A stretch of 64,000 bases of DNA from Smittia aterrima (GCA_033063855.1 CP093830.1:8246854-8310853), one strand, 5' to 3'; positions 36,338-48,729 are shown, numbered from the stretch's first letter. Numbers and translations: made by a program. Notes: a model not told the origin generated them from the letters alone.

Positions 36338-37643
36338 TTTTTCGACAAATTGAATATCTTAGATAATTACTAAAGAAAAATGCAGTTGTGACGACGCGAC
36401 CCGCTCACATCCCCGATATCTCAAGTGGAACTAACTCAGACAAAACAAATTCTGCTGAGCGAGGGAAATATTTTCAGTGAGAGAAAATCCGCGCGCGCGA
36501 GATGGAAAATTGTTGATCGTGAGGATAAAGATATTATTCGAAAGACAATCATTGAAGAGACAACATCGATCGTGGGTGTTCACTGTTCAGATGCTAAACA
36601 GTTTTTATCGCGATCGCTCGGATAGTCTCGATGTTAATCGATTGAGCGATAAACTTTTGTGTAAATATTTGTATAAAAGTTGGTGACGGACAGTGAAGGA
36701 ATTTCAGTAACTTGCAATCTAAATCATCACGCTTGGCATGGGGCCAAAGACCTTCAGATCACGTTTCTTTCAAGTGTCATTGTATACAAAGCACTTTCGG
36801 GAGATAGCCGCCGGCAATGAATGAATCACGGAAAAGAAGAAAACCTGGCAGCGTAAACTTTGTAATCTTTTAAAACTGGTTCCGACCGGCGAATTAAATT
36901 TTTACGCAGGAACATGAGTTCACTGAGTGATAGTAACTAATCGTATTGCACTTGACAGACTTGGTGATGTGGATAACTCTAATTACTAGAAAAGCTCTCT
37001 TTTCTTGGCGACATTGAAATTTCATTTCACTAATTCATTATTCTTATCACATCATGAATTAAATTTATATCCACTCCAGCTTAATATATCCGTCGTATGA
37101 TAAGATTTTCCTTTACTTGGTTTACTTACCACTTCGCAAGAGGCGCGAGATAAAAACTTTAAAAGAAAATTGTTTCCTGAATCGTTTGTCATGTTTTCGT
37201 TGTTTGTCCTTCAACTTCTCTCCACTCAAGCTCTAAAAGTTGACAACCTGATACGGTTTGATACGTTAGAAAGGCCTCAAGTTACCGTCAAAACTTATAA
37301 ACACTTGAAGAAAATTCAATTTTTGTGTAAATTTCCACGTTTGCAACAATCAGCTAAGCGACACGAACTAAGGGACAACTAAAAGTTCCGTAAAATAAAA
37401 TTGCGTGATGTCTAAATCAAGTAAACTTACTTCAATTAATTATTTAATTTTCCTGACTTGAGTCACATCATTTGTGCATAAAACATTTTCATTTAAATTT
37501 CAATGTTTCGATAAATTTTATTTTCTTAACCGAAGAATTGAGAAAGCAGAATAAATAAATTATTGCATTTTAGGAATGCTGTCATCGATTGAAAAGCACT
37601 TTAACACGTTACGTAATTTGATTTGGATCCAGCGCTTGATGAA
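36338..37643. other. Intergenic region upstream of aralar
   Basis: Promoter side of aralar and 3' side of STAMBP (minus-strand AATAAA at 37517-37522). A run of ten alternating C and G at 36490-36499, about 150 bases upstream of the aralar ATG, is the only local oddity. No gene seen. Confidence 0.5.
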
Positions 37644-38987
37644 TTATCGAACGCGAAGATCGACAATGTTGATCGATGATGAGTTTAACTCGAAATGCAT
37701 TGCATTCATGAACTGATCACTTGGGTGAGGATGAAATCCTGTTTGAGTGCACTTTGAAATAAAATCCAGTCCGCTTGAGGTGAGATTGAAGAAACCTTGC
37801 TCTTCATGCTTCGGCGAGAGAACAATCGCAATTGCCTAAAATTAAAATATTTTGATTTCAAGTTTCAATTCTCTGATCAAAGTTATACCTCAGGCATCAT
37901 AATTTGGTATCCAGCTTGTGTGTGAAGATCGACTGAGCTTAAGAAAGCTGTTTGCGATGGATGCGTGTGAATCCAACCAAGCGTAATAAGATTGAGTTGA
38001 TCTTGAATGTCGAATATTTCTTCTTCGTTCATTGTATTGCAAGAATCTGATGTCCCGCATTGCTTTGGTAGTATCACATGAGTCACAAGGAGCTGTTGCT
38101 GCTTTAATTGACCAGCAAGAATTCCACAGGTTTCCACATTTTTCAATGTATTCGACCTTGCGACGTCTAGGAATTTTTGCATCGTGTTTTCTGGGATCTT
38201 TACGAGTCTGAGTTGTCCTTCCATGAACGAATGCGAAGGCTTCGATTGGCGATCAAACGTTGGTCTGCTTCCAGGCAAAAGTGGCGTTGATTTTTGAGGA
38301 TCGGTTGTTGGGAAATCATTGGGATAAACGATACGATCAAGATCAGAGAGGTCAGGCGCAGAAGGAACGTAGGTCGAGTACGGCGGTGGATCCGTTGGCC
38401 TGCTTGAAGGTTTTGCTGATTTGTTTTTTGCATCCTCAAGCTCCTAAAACAAAATATTTAATAACAACTAGATTCGTATGTGAAATTTATTTGACAAACC
38501 CTTTTGGCTGCTTCTTTGAGTGCTCGTTTCTTTTCCTTTTCTTCGTCGATAAGATACTGCTCGTATTCTCGCTTGTACGTTTCCAATAGTTTTTTCTTCA
38601 AGTTTTCTGTTATCGGCAGTATCTCGGCCAACTTTGCTTTATTAGCTTTCTTGATATCAGCTGGGACTTCTTTAATTGACGGGTGCTTCACAATTTTTTC
38701 AACAAACAATGTCAAGAAGCGCATAAAGAGAATGTAAGCGCTTTGAAAGTCGCCTTCCGACAAGTAAACTTTAGCCTGTCTGTAGATTTCATTTCCTGAT
38801 CTATAATATCTAAAATTTAAGAAGAATAAAATTTTCTTGAAGATGAATCATTTTATTCGCTCAAGATTTACCTGAGAACTGGCTGATTGAAGTCTACTTT
38901 CACTGAACTCCCAGAGCTTACTAATTGCTTGATCCGTTGAGTAGGCTCAATGATCCCTAACTCGTTGAAGTTTATTAAATCACCCAT
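37644..38987 (-). CDS. STAMBP: STAM-binding protein, K63-specific deubiquitinase (AMSH)
   Basis: A zinc metalloprotease that removes K63-linked ubiquitin chains on endosomes, acting with STAM/ESCRT. Minus-strand exons 38987-38872, 38809-38500, 38443-37889, 37835-37644; 390 residues. The N-terminal MIT/dimerisation-like helical domain covers roughly residues 1-140 (MGDLINFNELG…, lysine-rich coiled segment EEKEKKRALKEAAKR). A proline-rich linker (RRPTDPPPYSTYVPSAPDL) follows. The MPN+ domain has the full JAMM set: Glu246 (NVETCG), His301, His303, Ser311 and Asp314 in HTHPSQTAFLSSVD. The C-terminus VDLRVR resembles the family end. The gene is divergently placed relative to the gustatory receptor at 39.5 kb. 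Confidence 0.96.
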
Positions 38988-39515
38988 TTCTTCATTTATT
39001 TTTCACTCTTCAATTTTTGTTTTGCCAAAACCGTCGAGCGGCGCAACATCACTTTGTGTGTTCAGAAATTTAATTCAAAAAAATCTCTAACAGCAGAAAA
39101 TGCTTAATTAAGCTAAATTATAAGGAAAAGGCATATTAGCGGTGTTAAGCTCCGAATTATTAATGATCTAAAGCATGTTTATCACAAGAAGGAAGAAAAT
39201 TGCCTCGATAAAAGTGTTTTTCTAAGTTGATATTTGATATTTGGCAGAGACCAAACTTAATTTCGAAAAGAAATAATTTCTTATCAACTCGAAGCATTAT
39301 CAATCTAAAATGTTTGCATTAATGATTTGAAGATGAATTCATAAAAATAAAATTTCATTGAAATAAAAGCGTGAAAATGAATCCTATGCAATTACTTTAA
39401 TTATTGGTTCTCTCAAATAGCGTGACAAGTGACGATTTGAAAAATTTGTTTGAAAGCTTTCAAAGTAACTTAAAATTCTTTTACTTTCCATTCAATTAGT
39501 TGATTTACTTTGATT
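38988..39515. other. Divergent upstream region of STAMBP and a gustatory receptor
   Basis: 528 bases between two genes pointing apart; presumably both promoters. No clear core motif. Confidence 0.5.
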
Positions 39516-40761
39516 ATGTCGAAAAATTCATTGAGCAAAACGATTTTTTGGGAAGTTTTCCACTTCGCGAGTTTAGTTCTAACCGTTTTTCTTGTCGCGT
39601 TTTCTGTTTACTTTGGATTCTCGAGAGTTCCTTTATTTGGATTGTTTGAGATTTCTACCAGTTACGTCAAAAAGTTTCTTCTCTTGAACGTCATTGTAAC
39701 AGCTTTAGTTATTCTCGTTCACTCGTGGATTAACCGGAAGTTAGATGTTGATATTGACGAAAGCTTAAAGGAATTTGACAAACTTTGGAATGATAAAGAT
39801 GAAGTTAAACGAAGTTTGGGAAAGTTCTTACGAAAATATTTTCTTCATCTGATTTGCGGTGCTCTGACGATAATTCCTGGTACTTAAATCAAATCTTTAA
39901 TTCAACAAAATGTTAACAAAATAATTTTTTTTTAAGTTCTCTGCGAGGAAGTTCACGCTATCTGGGAGATTTTACTTTTTTCTATTCTTGTCATGCAGTT
40001 CGCTTCGTTTCGTTACAGAACAGTTTTGCTAAGAATTCTAGATAGGTTGAAGAAAATCCGCAAAGAGCTTCAATCGATTGTGGATCAAGAAGAAAAACTT
40101 GGCAATTCTTCGAATTCAAAGAATTTTAGATTTTACCGAGAAAGCTTCAATTTTCGTTTTGATATCGAAAAGAAAATTATTAAAATGATTAAAGCTCACA
40201 ACATTCTACTTGAAACAGTTGATTCGGTCAACACGCGATTTGGATTGTCGATGCTTTTTCTCGTGTTTTCATCTTTTTTCTCTTTTCTCTACTGTGGCTA
40301 CAATTTATTCATCGAAGTTGAGACAAAACAATCGAGCAGCGAAATCATTGGTGAAATTAACTAAGTTTTTGAATCTTCAATTTCCATTGAAAGTTTTCTT
40401 TCTTTTTCAGAAAACATTTGCATTTTCTCTAGTTTCTTACTTTCATTGCTGTCAATTGTGATCATTGGTCAATGCTGTGTCAATGAAGTTGAGAAATGAA
40501 GAAAATATTTTAATTTTTATCTAAAATATTTCATTTCAGGGTCAACTTCTTGGCCCTTTGCTGCATTCAATTGGCGATTCCAATCAGTCTGACATCACAA
40601 AAAAGTTTTCATTTCAACTTTTTCATCAAATTAAATTTAGTGCTGCTGGAGTTTTTGAAATCAAAGCATCACTTCTGACTTCAATTTTGTCATTCTTTTT
40701 GACTTTTGAAATCATCCTAATTCAGTTTTATTTCGATATCGACAAGAAAGCAAAGAATTGA
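39516..40761 (+). CDS. Gustatory receptor (7tm_7 family), copy A
   Basis: An insect chemoreceptor channel subunit. Exons 39516-39879, 39937-40350, 40411-40487, 40540-40761; 358 residues. Seven hydrophobic helices can be counted, with long cytosolic loops. The C-terminus carries a variant of the gustatory-receptor signature TYhhhhhQF, here TFEIILIQF, preceded by FSAAGVFEIKASLLTSILSFF, as usual for the last exon. Three short introns near the 3' end are typical of the family. The ligand cannot be told. The start at 39516 is the first ATG in frame and gives a cytosolic N-terminus. It shares little with the receptor at 60-61 kb beyond the family features. Confidence 0.85.
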
Positions 40762-40963
40762 TTTGCGAAAAAAGCCGAAAAATATTTTACTGAACGACTG
40801 TTTAAAATTGTGAAGAAATGTTTTTTGTTTTGTTGATTTAATTTCTCTTGTTCTACGTTGATTTTAATAGTTTTAATCTCATGAATAGAATAAAATCGTG
40901 TTCTCTGGTGCAAAAATAATTAGTTTCCATTAAATAAAGTAGCCAAAGTGAGAAAACAGAATT

Positions 40964-41790
40964 ATGGAAATATCAGAGCCGCTAGTTGGCGCCAAAAAGC
41001 GAAAACATTATTATAGGAATTTAAATCAACTTAACAAGAAGCCAAACTATTCTCCTACTGACAGGTAAACACTCTCTTGCGGCTAACGAGAACAATCATC
41101 AGAATCATTTCGAATTTTAGTGGGTTCAAAGATGAAGCTTCAACAAGTAAATCAAGTCCACTATCAGATATCATCGAAGAATCAAGCTCAAAGTCTGATC
41201 GAGCGGATGTAAAGCCAAAGGTCGAAAGTGACTCAACGACCAATCGTCGTTCATCTCGAGTAGAAGCACAAAAAGATACATCACTTTTAAGTCAAATAGA
41301 TCAACAACTTATCGGTTTAATCAAGAACTCTCGAAAGATAAGAGCAAATGAAGACCTAGAGAAAGTTAGATGCAAATGGTTGCCTTATGTTGCCCTAACA
41401 AGACTCACGCCAATCGAAATCTTCAGACTCAGCGACGATTGGAGCTTCATCGAAACTTTGAAGATCACAAATTCCATCACGTTCATTCCAAAAATTCAAG
41501 CTGAACGACTTGTACAACAAAAGTTTGGCTATGAACGTCAGTACTTTGTGACATGGAGTTTCAAGAGCTGTAATCGCCAAGTTGGAACTAGTGTGAAATA
41601 TCCAGTTACCGTTGTTGAGCCAACAATTTTGTCGACGTGCTTAAATTACATGAAGAACTCATTGACAAACGAAGCTCAAGGATCATGGATCGAATCAAGG
41701 AAAGTTCCAGCAGATGTGATTGTTGATATTCAAAATCTTCCTTGGGAACTGAAGTTGTTTATCGAGAAAGAGCAATTCTTAACTCTCTAA
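40964..41790 (+). CDS. Unrecognised protein, nuclear-looking
   Basis: Two exons, 40964-41064 and 41121-41790, encode 256 residues. I do not recognise the family. The N-terminus is basic (GAKKRKHYYRN), like a nuclear localisation signal. Residues about 35-90 are Ser/Asp/Glu-rich and probably disordered (STSKSSPLSDIIEESSSKS). From about residue 95 it looks globular, with a helix (LLSQIDQQLIGLIKNSRK) and mixed hydrophobic segments (CKWLPYVALTRLTPIEIF, FGYERQYFVTWSF). There is no signal peptide or membrane helix. The intron has good GT-AG borders and correct phase, and no stop breaks a 223-codon exon, which supports a real gene. It lies in the same direction just behind the gustatory receptor and converges with the IDGF gene. 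Confidence 0.75.
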
Positions 41791-41951
41791 CGAGAGGAGT
41801 ATCTTCCTCTTTATCGTTGTTTAAAAATTACAAAGAAAGACTTGTACGATCACTACCATTGTTAATAGATTTAAATGTTACTCTTAAGGTAAAGCGTAAT
41901 TATACAAGAAATTAAAAAGATTTATTTGACAAATTCGAGTTCAAATTAAAT

Positions 41952-43791
41952 TTACATCAATCGGTTACGAGCTGATCTCAAAATTGGGAATTTATCGCCT
42001 GAGCAAGCTCCGCGGAAATCATCCAAAGTCAAGTCGAAAATAGCAACTCCACCAAGATTCTTTGCACGAGCGTAAGCTGCTTTGTTGCCGGCAGTTTCAG
42101 GATCTTCATAACCAACCCAGAGACCGTTAGCACCAGAGCTATCAGGCAAACGGTAAGCGTATGATCCGTATCTCTTTGATGGATCGCCAACTTTCTTAAG
42201 TGGAGCATTTTCACCTTTCAAATCTTTGTTTTGAGGATTAGTCAACTTTTGGCAGATCTCTGCGTAGCCCAAAAGTCCTTCTTTCTTCGTTTGGAGACCT
42301 TCAGGTCCTGGGCCTATGAAAATAATATTTTTTTAAAATAAGAAACTTTATAAAACTTTGAAGCTTCAAACCAGTAGCAACGACAGGAGGAACACCAGTG
42401 GCAGTAGCTCCTTCTTCATGAGTCCAAGTTCTTCCAAATGTAGGAATTCCAACAATGATTTTGTGTGCTGGAAAACCACTGCCGATCAAGTTCGTGACTT
42501 GATAATTAATATTGAGCTCAGGATCTCGTTCTCCGAGAGCGTAGAGTGGAGCAGGATAATCAGCTTTTTTGTTGTATCTATATGGGTCTTGAACATCGAA
42601 AGTGCCGAGAGTAAGGAAATCAATGTTGTTGTGAGTTGCAGGAATATCGAGATAAAGCGACAAGTTCACATTCGGAAGAATTGTAACGGAGAGCTGATAA
42701 CCGTCTGGTCGGAAAGAATTTTTGATTTCGCGAATCAAAGCAGTGAACTCTTCTTTGTGTTCTTCTGATTTCTCATCAACGGGATTTCCAGCAACGCCAA
42801 TTGTTTTTTGGAAACCATACCAAACGGAACCTATGACAGTAATTTCGTGAGAGATGATGGCTTAGGTTGTTAAAATAATTTTTTTCTTACCAAATCCTGA
42901 GCGTTCTTTCTTTACTTTGATCTTCGGGAATTCAAAAGCTAAATCGATCCCATCAAAATCGTAAGATTTCACAAGATCGTATGCGCTGTTGATGAAAGAG
43001 ATTCTTGAGGTTGATGACTCGAGAAGGTTCAACCATTTGTCATATTCTTTTTGAGAATCGCCACCAATGCCGAGAAGAACTTTCAATCCAGGGAACTTTC
43101 TCTTCAACTGAGTCGTCAATCGATAAAAGCCTTTTCCTTGATCCAAATCTTGATTTGAGTTCAATGAAACGACTTTCTTGTTATCATTGATTCCAGCCCA
43201 GCCGTAGACGAGATGTGTACATTGCGAGAGTCCAGCTTCAATATCTGTGATGGTCACTTTGCCAAGACCTAATCGAACAAACAACGAGATTCTTAGTAAA
43301 TTCAAAACTGATTGTGCAAACAAAATCTACGAGTCAAGTAAGAACCGCACGAAGGTCAGGTTCAATGTTGATAACGAGTTTAAACTGTCATATTGAATTG
43401 AGATGAAGATTAAGTAAATAAATTAGCTAATTTCAATTTTTCGCTGAGAATTGTGCGAATAGTTAAACGAGATAAGTATTTTCATGATAAACATGTTGAT
43501 GATATTTATCCACTTAAACTGTTGAATATACGAAGCCTTGTCCGTTTTGTTTATTCTGTTAAGTAAATTGATTGAGTTGACGGGACTGTACGAAGGTGAA
43601 ATTGCGAAAGGGCTTCGAAAGTTATTAAACTGTTGATCACGAAAGCTTTAACACAAATCGATTTTCTCACCTTCATTGGAGAACGCTTTGCTATCGTAAT
43701 GACAAACAACTTTAGAGGTACTCGTATTATCTGCGGCTCGGATTTCTGATCCGGCAAAGAGCAAACAGGTCACAACGAATAATTTCCACAT
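41952..43791 (-). CDS. Idgf: Imaginal disc growth factor (chitinase-like, GH18)
   Basis: A secreted, chitinase-fold growth factor. Minus-strand exons 43791-43671, 43268-42891, 42830-42372, 42313-41952; 439 residues, the usual IDGF length. A signal peptide (MWKLFVVTCLLFAGS) is followed by VVCHYDSKAFSNEG, CTHLVYGWAGI and KVLLGIGGDS. The GH18 catalytic motif DGxDxDxE reads DGIDLAFEFP: the middle Asp is Ala but the Glu position is still Glu, whereas IDGFs often carry Gln there. The IDGF-type insert and the GIPTFGRTW and GYEDPETAGNKAAYA segments are present. It is predicted to lack chitinase activity and act as a binding or signalling protein. Poly(A) signal on the minus strand at 41921-41926. Confidence 0.94.
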
Positions 43792-43951
43792 CTTGACGAG
43801 ATGAATGTCGAGCGACTACTGAAAATTGAGACAGATTTTTGCCTTTTCATTCAGATGAGAAAGAGTGGGGAAGAGCGAGGAGTTTTGAGACAAAATTTGT
43901 GAATAAATTTATTCGATTGATCACTGACTAACACAAAAGTGAAAATTATTT

Positions 43952-46697
43952 TTATGGCAAAATGTTAAATCCGTTGAATGACCAGCGAGAGTGTTCGTTG
44001 ATGACGAAAAGCTTTTCGTTCTTCATTAAAGTTTCGTGAAGATCTCCTTCATTAACAGAAGGCAAAAATTGTTGGACGTAAGAGATCAAAGCATCAATTT
44101 CCACTCCCTTCGGATGAATGACTAGATAGGCGGTGGAGAGACTAATTAATTGTGGTTCAAAGCTTTTCATTTCGAGTTGATTTGCTGCGGTCGTTGATGA
44201 AGTTTCACTGGCGTCATCGTTTGCTATTGAAGCTTGCGACATCGAAGAACTTTGAGCGTTTGCAATCTTTGTTCGCAATAAAAGTTCTTTCACATTCGAT
44301 TCACGTATCGCGTCTTCGAGCTCGCTGATTTTAGATTCGTTTTGTTTTTCTTTGGCGTTTGTTTCCATCATTTTTCTTTGGAGATTTCGTATTGTCTCTT
44401 GCAATACTTTGATTTGTTTGTTCTTTAGGTCCGAGTCAGATTCCTTGCATCCATCAGAATCTGAGTAAACATCGTGATGATGACTTCTGGGTTGAGATCC
44501 CTCCTAAGAATTTAAATAATTTAAAAACTATTCCCTAAAAATTAAGAAATAATTTACCTTCTTCTTAGGCTTGTCGATTCTTGCTCTTTTGCAACTGCTG
44601 GATCCATGAGCATCTTCATCTGACATGTCCATCTCATCATTGTCTTCGAGCGACTCATCAAGTTGAAAGGATCGAACCTCCTGTCCGAGAAAAATGAGAA
44701 TTCGATGAAAATTTTGAATCTTTAAGACTTCTCCTTTACAACGTTAAGTTATCCTCGACTGAGTTAATATTTGTCGCCTTTAAACCGATATTAAGCAACC
44801 CGACTTCACCAAATAACTCACCTTTCCATCTCTCTAGCACATACAAAACCTACCCAATCATCCAATCCTTATTACTTTTCTTAAAAACTCAATATCATTG
44901 ACAGCCAATTAATTTAAAGAAATGCAACTAAAGGAAAAACATTGAATTTGCGTCGCTCTCATGCAGCTTGTCTCAGTCACACGAGAAGTTTTAATTGAAG
45001 AAGAGAAGACATGGACGTCTTCCTTCAACTCCAATATCATTCACACATCTGAAAAGTTTTGCAGATTTTTCTTGTGCCATCGTTTACATACCATTGCTTG
45101 TTTGCACCAAGCATCGAGGTTCTTCCGCTGCGCTCTCGTGAAGTGATCCCAGACTTTCTGATTCTTATGACTTGCCGCTTTAAAAACCTTTTCAATCTGA
45201 TGGACTGTGATAATACGAATGATATTGATAAGGGATTTGCTTGCTTGTCTTTTAAACTTTTTCGGTTTATGTTCCGTAAAAATTAAGAGAAAAATAAAAA
45301 TTAAAAGTTTAAGCTTAGTAAATTAAGAGGGAATTCGTAGAGCTTTCACATTACCAAAACGTTGGAGACATCCTGGATGACTTTACTTCGTGTTTAGCGC
45401 TCTCACCTGACCAACACCAAATTTTACTTGACTTGAGCAACGTCTCTCGACAAATTTCTACTTCATCGAACCACTCAAAGTGAGCTCGATTTTACCTTCC
45501 ACCTTTCTAAATCTTTTGAGATACCAAAACCAATTTGAAAGTTGAGACTCATGCGTCAAAGCCTGGCACGTCGATTACGGGGGGAGTGGGAGAAGGGAAG
45601 CAAAATAATAAAAGTGAATGCTACTCACACTGATCAATCATTTTTCGCATCTGGTTCTGATATTTATCCTTTGCATCGCGGAGTTCATCCTCGTACTGAC
45701 ACTTCTCATTCAATAATCGTCGGATGTGAGAGTTTGCGCTTTGAATCATTGAATAGAAGATGTTCGCATTCTTCTTTGTGCAATCACCGCGTTCTAACCA
45801 AGTGATGAGTGTCTGAACAGCTTTCATAAAAGTTTCATCGTTCTTTATCTTCTCCGAGACTGACGTTGCTTCGTGATCTGTGTAGTGAGCGACGAGAGGT
45901 GGTGACGACGATGATCTCGATCGATCTTTGACTTTATGTCGCTGCTCTCTTTGAAGTTGTCTCTGTCGACATTCAAATTCGTAAGAGTCATCTCTTGCTT
46001 GTGCGTAGTCAACGTGAAGCTTTCCAGTATTTCCTGGATCATTGTTGTTGCCGATTTTTACTCTGTAGCCAGACAAAAATATTGCAGAATCGACGGAAGC
46101 TTCATAAGTGAATCGGATATGACAAAAATTCTTCTTCGATAATCTTAATGTCGTGATTTCTCCGCATCGTTCAAATATCTCGTGAATGATTTCCGGTGTG
46201 ATATTCTCTGGAAGTCCACCAATGAAGCAAGTTTTACAACCAAGGGGACGTTCTCTCGTTGTGGGTTTTCTAGAAAATCATTTAAATTTAGATTTGTTCA
46301 TTGAAATAAATTGAGCTTACGGCTGATTCGGGTTCGGAGGGATCAGAGTGCAACTCGCGCAATGAATTATTTCCTTCATCAAGTTTCCATCGTTATTCTT
46401 TGGACTTTCAGCAACGTTTGCTGTTGGGATATTGAGAATCGGAAATTGCTGAATTCCAAGAAGCGAAGGATCCATCATCGGCAGCATCATAAAACTTTGC
46501 GGCTGTATCCCCATCATAAAGCTGCTCAGATCTGAGTTGTTATCATCGTTATGTTCACAAACTGAATGAGACTCAGAATCGTTTTCAAGTTCCATTGGGC
46601 CATTTCCCGAAGTCGATGAATTATTATTGAGAAAATGATGTTGTCCAGAGTTTTTAGATTGTTGCGCAAGCATCTTTGGGAGGAAGTTCGCAGCCAT
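43952..46697 (-). CDS. Enox: ENOX1/2 homologue (ecto-NOX, RRM protein)
   Basis: Homologue of vertebrate ecto-NOX disulfide-thiol exchangers. Minus-strand exons 46697-46321, 46269-45629, 45204-45092, 44680-44558, 44503-43952; 601 residues. The Asn/Ser-rich N-terminus is poorly conserved. An RRM follows (GCKTCFIGGLPENITPEI … KKNFCHIRF). The conserved block LHVDYAQARDD…E.ECRQRQ then leads to YTDHEA, LITWLERG and FYSMIQSANSHIRRL. The 113-base third exon (FHQIEKVFKAAS…VWDHFTRAQRKNLDAW) was found by homology and phase. Coiled-coil segments precede the conserved end (LVIHPKGVEIDALISYVQQF). An AG at 46702-46703 (minus strand) just before the ATG suggests a spliced 5'UTR. Introns of about 0.4 kb sit on both sides of exon 3. 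Biochemical function of insect members is not settled. Confidence 0.92.
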
Positions 46698-47133
46698 TGG
46701 ATCTAAAAATAGCAAAAGGAAGTAACGAATTAACTTCAACTCATTCATCGTTTTCGTGTTACAATCAAAATTTCTTATCAGCAGTCATTGAACTTTCTCC
46801 AAAAATCAACAAAACAGTGAAAAATTCTGAAATCGACTTACGCAAGCTTGACATCGGATTGAAGTTGAACGATGACATCGTTCGCTTGAAGATAAACAAG
46901 AATCACAACCACAAACTGATAGATCCCAGTTAAGCTGATTTACAGCTCAAAAATTCGAGATGAAGAATTTTAGAGACATTTTTTCCTTTTTGCCCAATTC
47001 GCTGTAAATATTTTCAGAATCTGAATTCGCTTCAAATCCGCAAATAACAAAACTAAATTTAATTGAGGAAAACATTTTATTGAGACGTTCTTAACAAAGA
47101 TGAACAAAAATAAAGGACTCGAGGAAGAATACT
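46698..47133. other. Gap between ENOX homologue and HAT1
   Basis: Upstream region and probable spliced 5'UTR of the ENOX homologue plus the HAT1 3'UTR (minus-strand AATAAA at 47076-47081). A short plus-strand open frame here is not supported. Confidence 0.5.
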
Positions 47134-48438
47134 TTAGATTCGTTCCAAAACACTTTTGTAATATTCTTCGGTTTCCTTGTACATTCCTTGAAGCTGTTCC
47201 ATGTTTTCTTCTTCTGATGGAAGTGACAACTTTTTGTCAGCAGGTACTTTGAAGCCACGATCTGCTAACTTCTTCATGTCACGCTTCTCTTTCAGATAAT
47301 TCATGTTCAGTCGCTTTTTGACGTCAAGCCGATAAGCTTTGTATTCATCTTTGTTCTCGAACTTAGTGACTCCAAGTCGAAGGATTTCGTAAATGATTCG
47401 CGATTGCTTTGGGTTGATTTTGAAGTTTCGCTTTGCCTGTTCAGCCATTTCAGTACTAAATCCTTTCATGAGATTGTTAGAATTAAAAGCTGGCAAGTCC
47501 TTCAACAATCGTGAGTCAATCGTATTCCTTAATCTCTGGAAGTCTTCACTGGCATCTTCAACAGTTATGTCGCAAACTTTTTCTTCTGCTTTGTAATGAT
47601 CATAAATTGTGTTGAGAAGCTTCGATCCAACTCCTTGTCGTTGAAACGGCGGCAAGATCAGGAACTGACTCACACGAGGACGAACTTTGTCGGGATAGTG
47701 AAAGTATTGATAGACAGAAGCGTAACCGACAGATGCGTAGCGTGTTTCTTGTTCTCCGTCAACAAACTTCTCAAACACGACGAAGAATCGCCAGCGTTCA
47801 TCATGATCAATGCGACTTGAAGCGTCGATGAACCAGAAGATGAATGACTCCAGTCTCGCATGATATTGTTGGAAGTTCGCTGTTGAAGATGTGCAAAGCT
47901 GGATTTGGAATGTTCGTCCTTCTTCGGTTTTGAACTCAAGAATCTTCTCGCCCGGAGGTTCAAATGCTTTCGACTTCTTCGCCATCACATTCAAGAACTC
48001 GTCGAGATTCGTGTAGTATCCAACAGGGAAGTATTCTGTTATGACATTGATTTCGTCAGCTTTGAGTCCACTTTCTGGCGCAACTCCCGGATCATCGACC
48101 TTTAAATAAAATTTTGTTTTCATTCACTAAATTTATGAATTCTTCCGCGAAATACCTTCGTGCTATGTTTCACATCGTAGTAAATATCCAGCGGTCCGGC
48201 AGAGTAATAAACATTGATCTGAAGATCTTTGTACCCAAAGATGTTCTCAGTTTGACCAAAGATTTGATGAGCCATTTCGGGACCGAATTCAATTTCAGAT
48301 TTATTAATGTCAGAAGCATCGCGAACTAGAAAAAATGTAATGTTAAGACATAAAATGATTGTATGAAGTGAAATACTTACTTAGCTTGAATTTAACTGCA
48401 TCGACTGCCTCGCAAACGAAAGCTTCAAGATTTGCCAT
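47134..48438 (-). CDS. Hat1: Histone acetyltransferase type B catalytic subunit
   Basis: Acetylates newly made histone H4 (Lys5, Lys12) in complex with the RbAp46/48 chaperone. Minus-strand exons 48438-48381, 48325-48156, 48099-47134; 397 residues. The N-terminal domain contains EIEFGPEMAHQIFG and the substrate-binding region. The GNAT core has YFHYPDKVRPRVSQFLILPPFQRQGVGSKLL across it, with the acetyl-CoA loop Q-R-Q-G-V-G-S. ITVEDASEDFQRLRN follows, with the family's conserved Glu-Asp. The C-terminal helical region (KRNFKINPKQSRIIYEILRL) is typical. It is transcribed away from the TFIIH subunit gene across a 291-base gap, suggesting a shared promoter. Confidence 0.96.
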
Positions 48439-48729
48439 TTTGGCGCGTAATTTTTTTTTAGAAAATGTTGAATTATCGAGTCGTTAAGCTTGTTCAGTAG
48501 AACAAGCACAAACAATCAGTTCCTGAGATCCTTAGAACAGATTTAATCAATTATTATTAACAAGTAACAGCGATTACCGATTAAATATTAGAAGTGTTTT
48601 CTTACTCAATTTTCTTAAACTTTTTCTCCGGACCTCGCTGAACGAATCAAAACAAAACAGAATCTACAAATTTTTGTAGACTTCTAAAAAAACTTCTTCA
48701 AAACACCGGCGACAAAATAATTTATTGAA
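48439..48729. promoter_or_regulatory. Shared head-to-head promoter of HAT1 and Ssl1
   Basis: Only 291 bases separate the two start codons. The stretch holds two perfect inverted repeats: GCTTGTTC/GAACAAGC with a 4-base spacer at 48488-48507, and TCTACAAA/TTTGTAGA with a 2-base spacer at 48663-48680. No TATA box is evident, as expected for housekeeping genes. Confidence 0.65.

Noticed and set aside
45579..45600. G-rich run as a possible quadruplex in an ENOX intron
   Set aside because: Only three separated G-runs of three or more; does not meet the usual four-run pattern.
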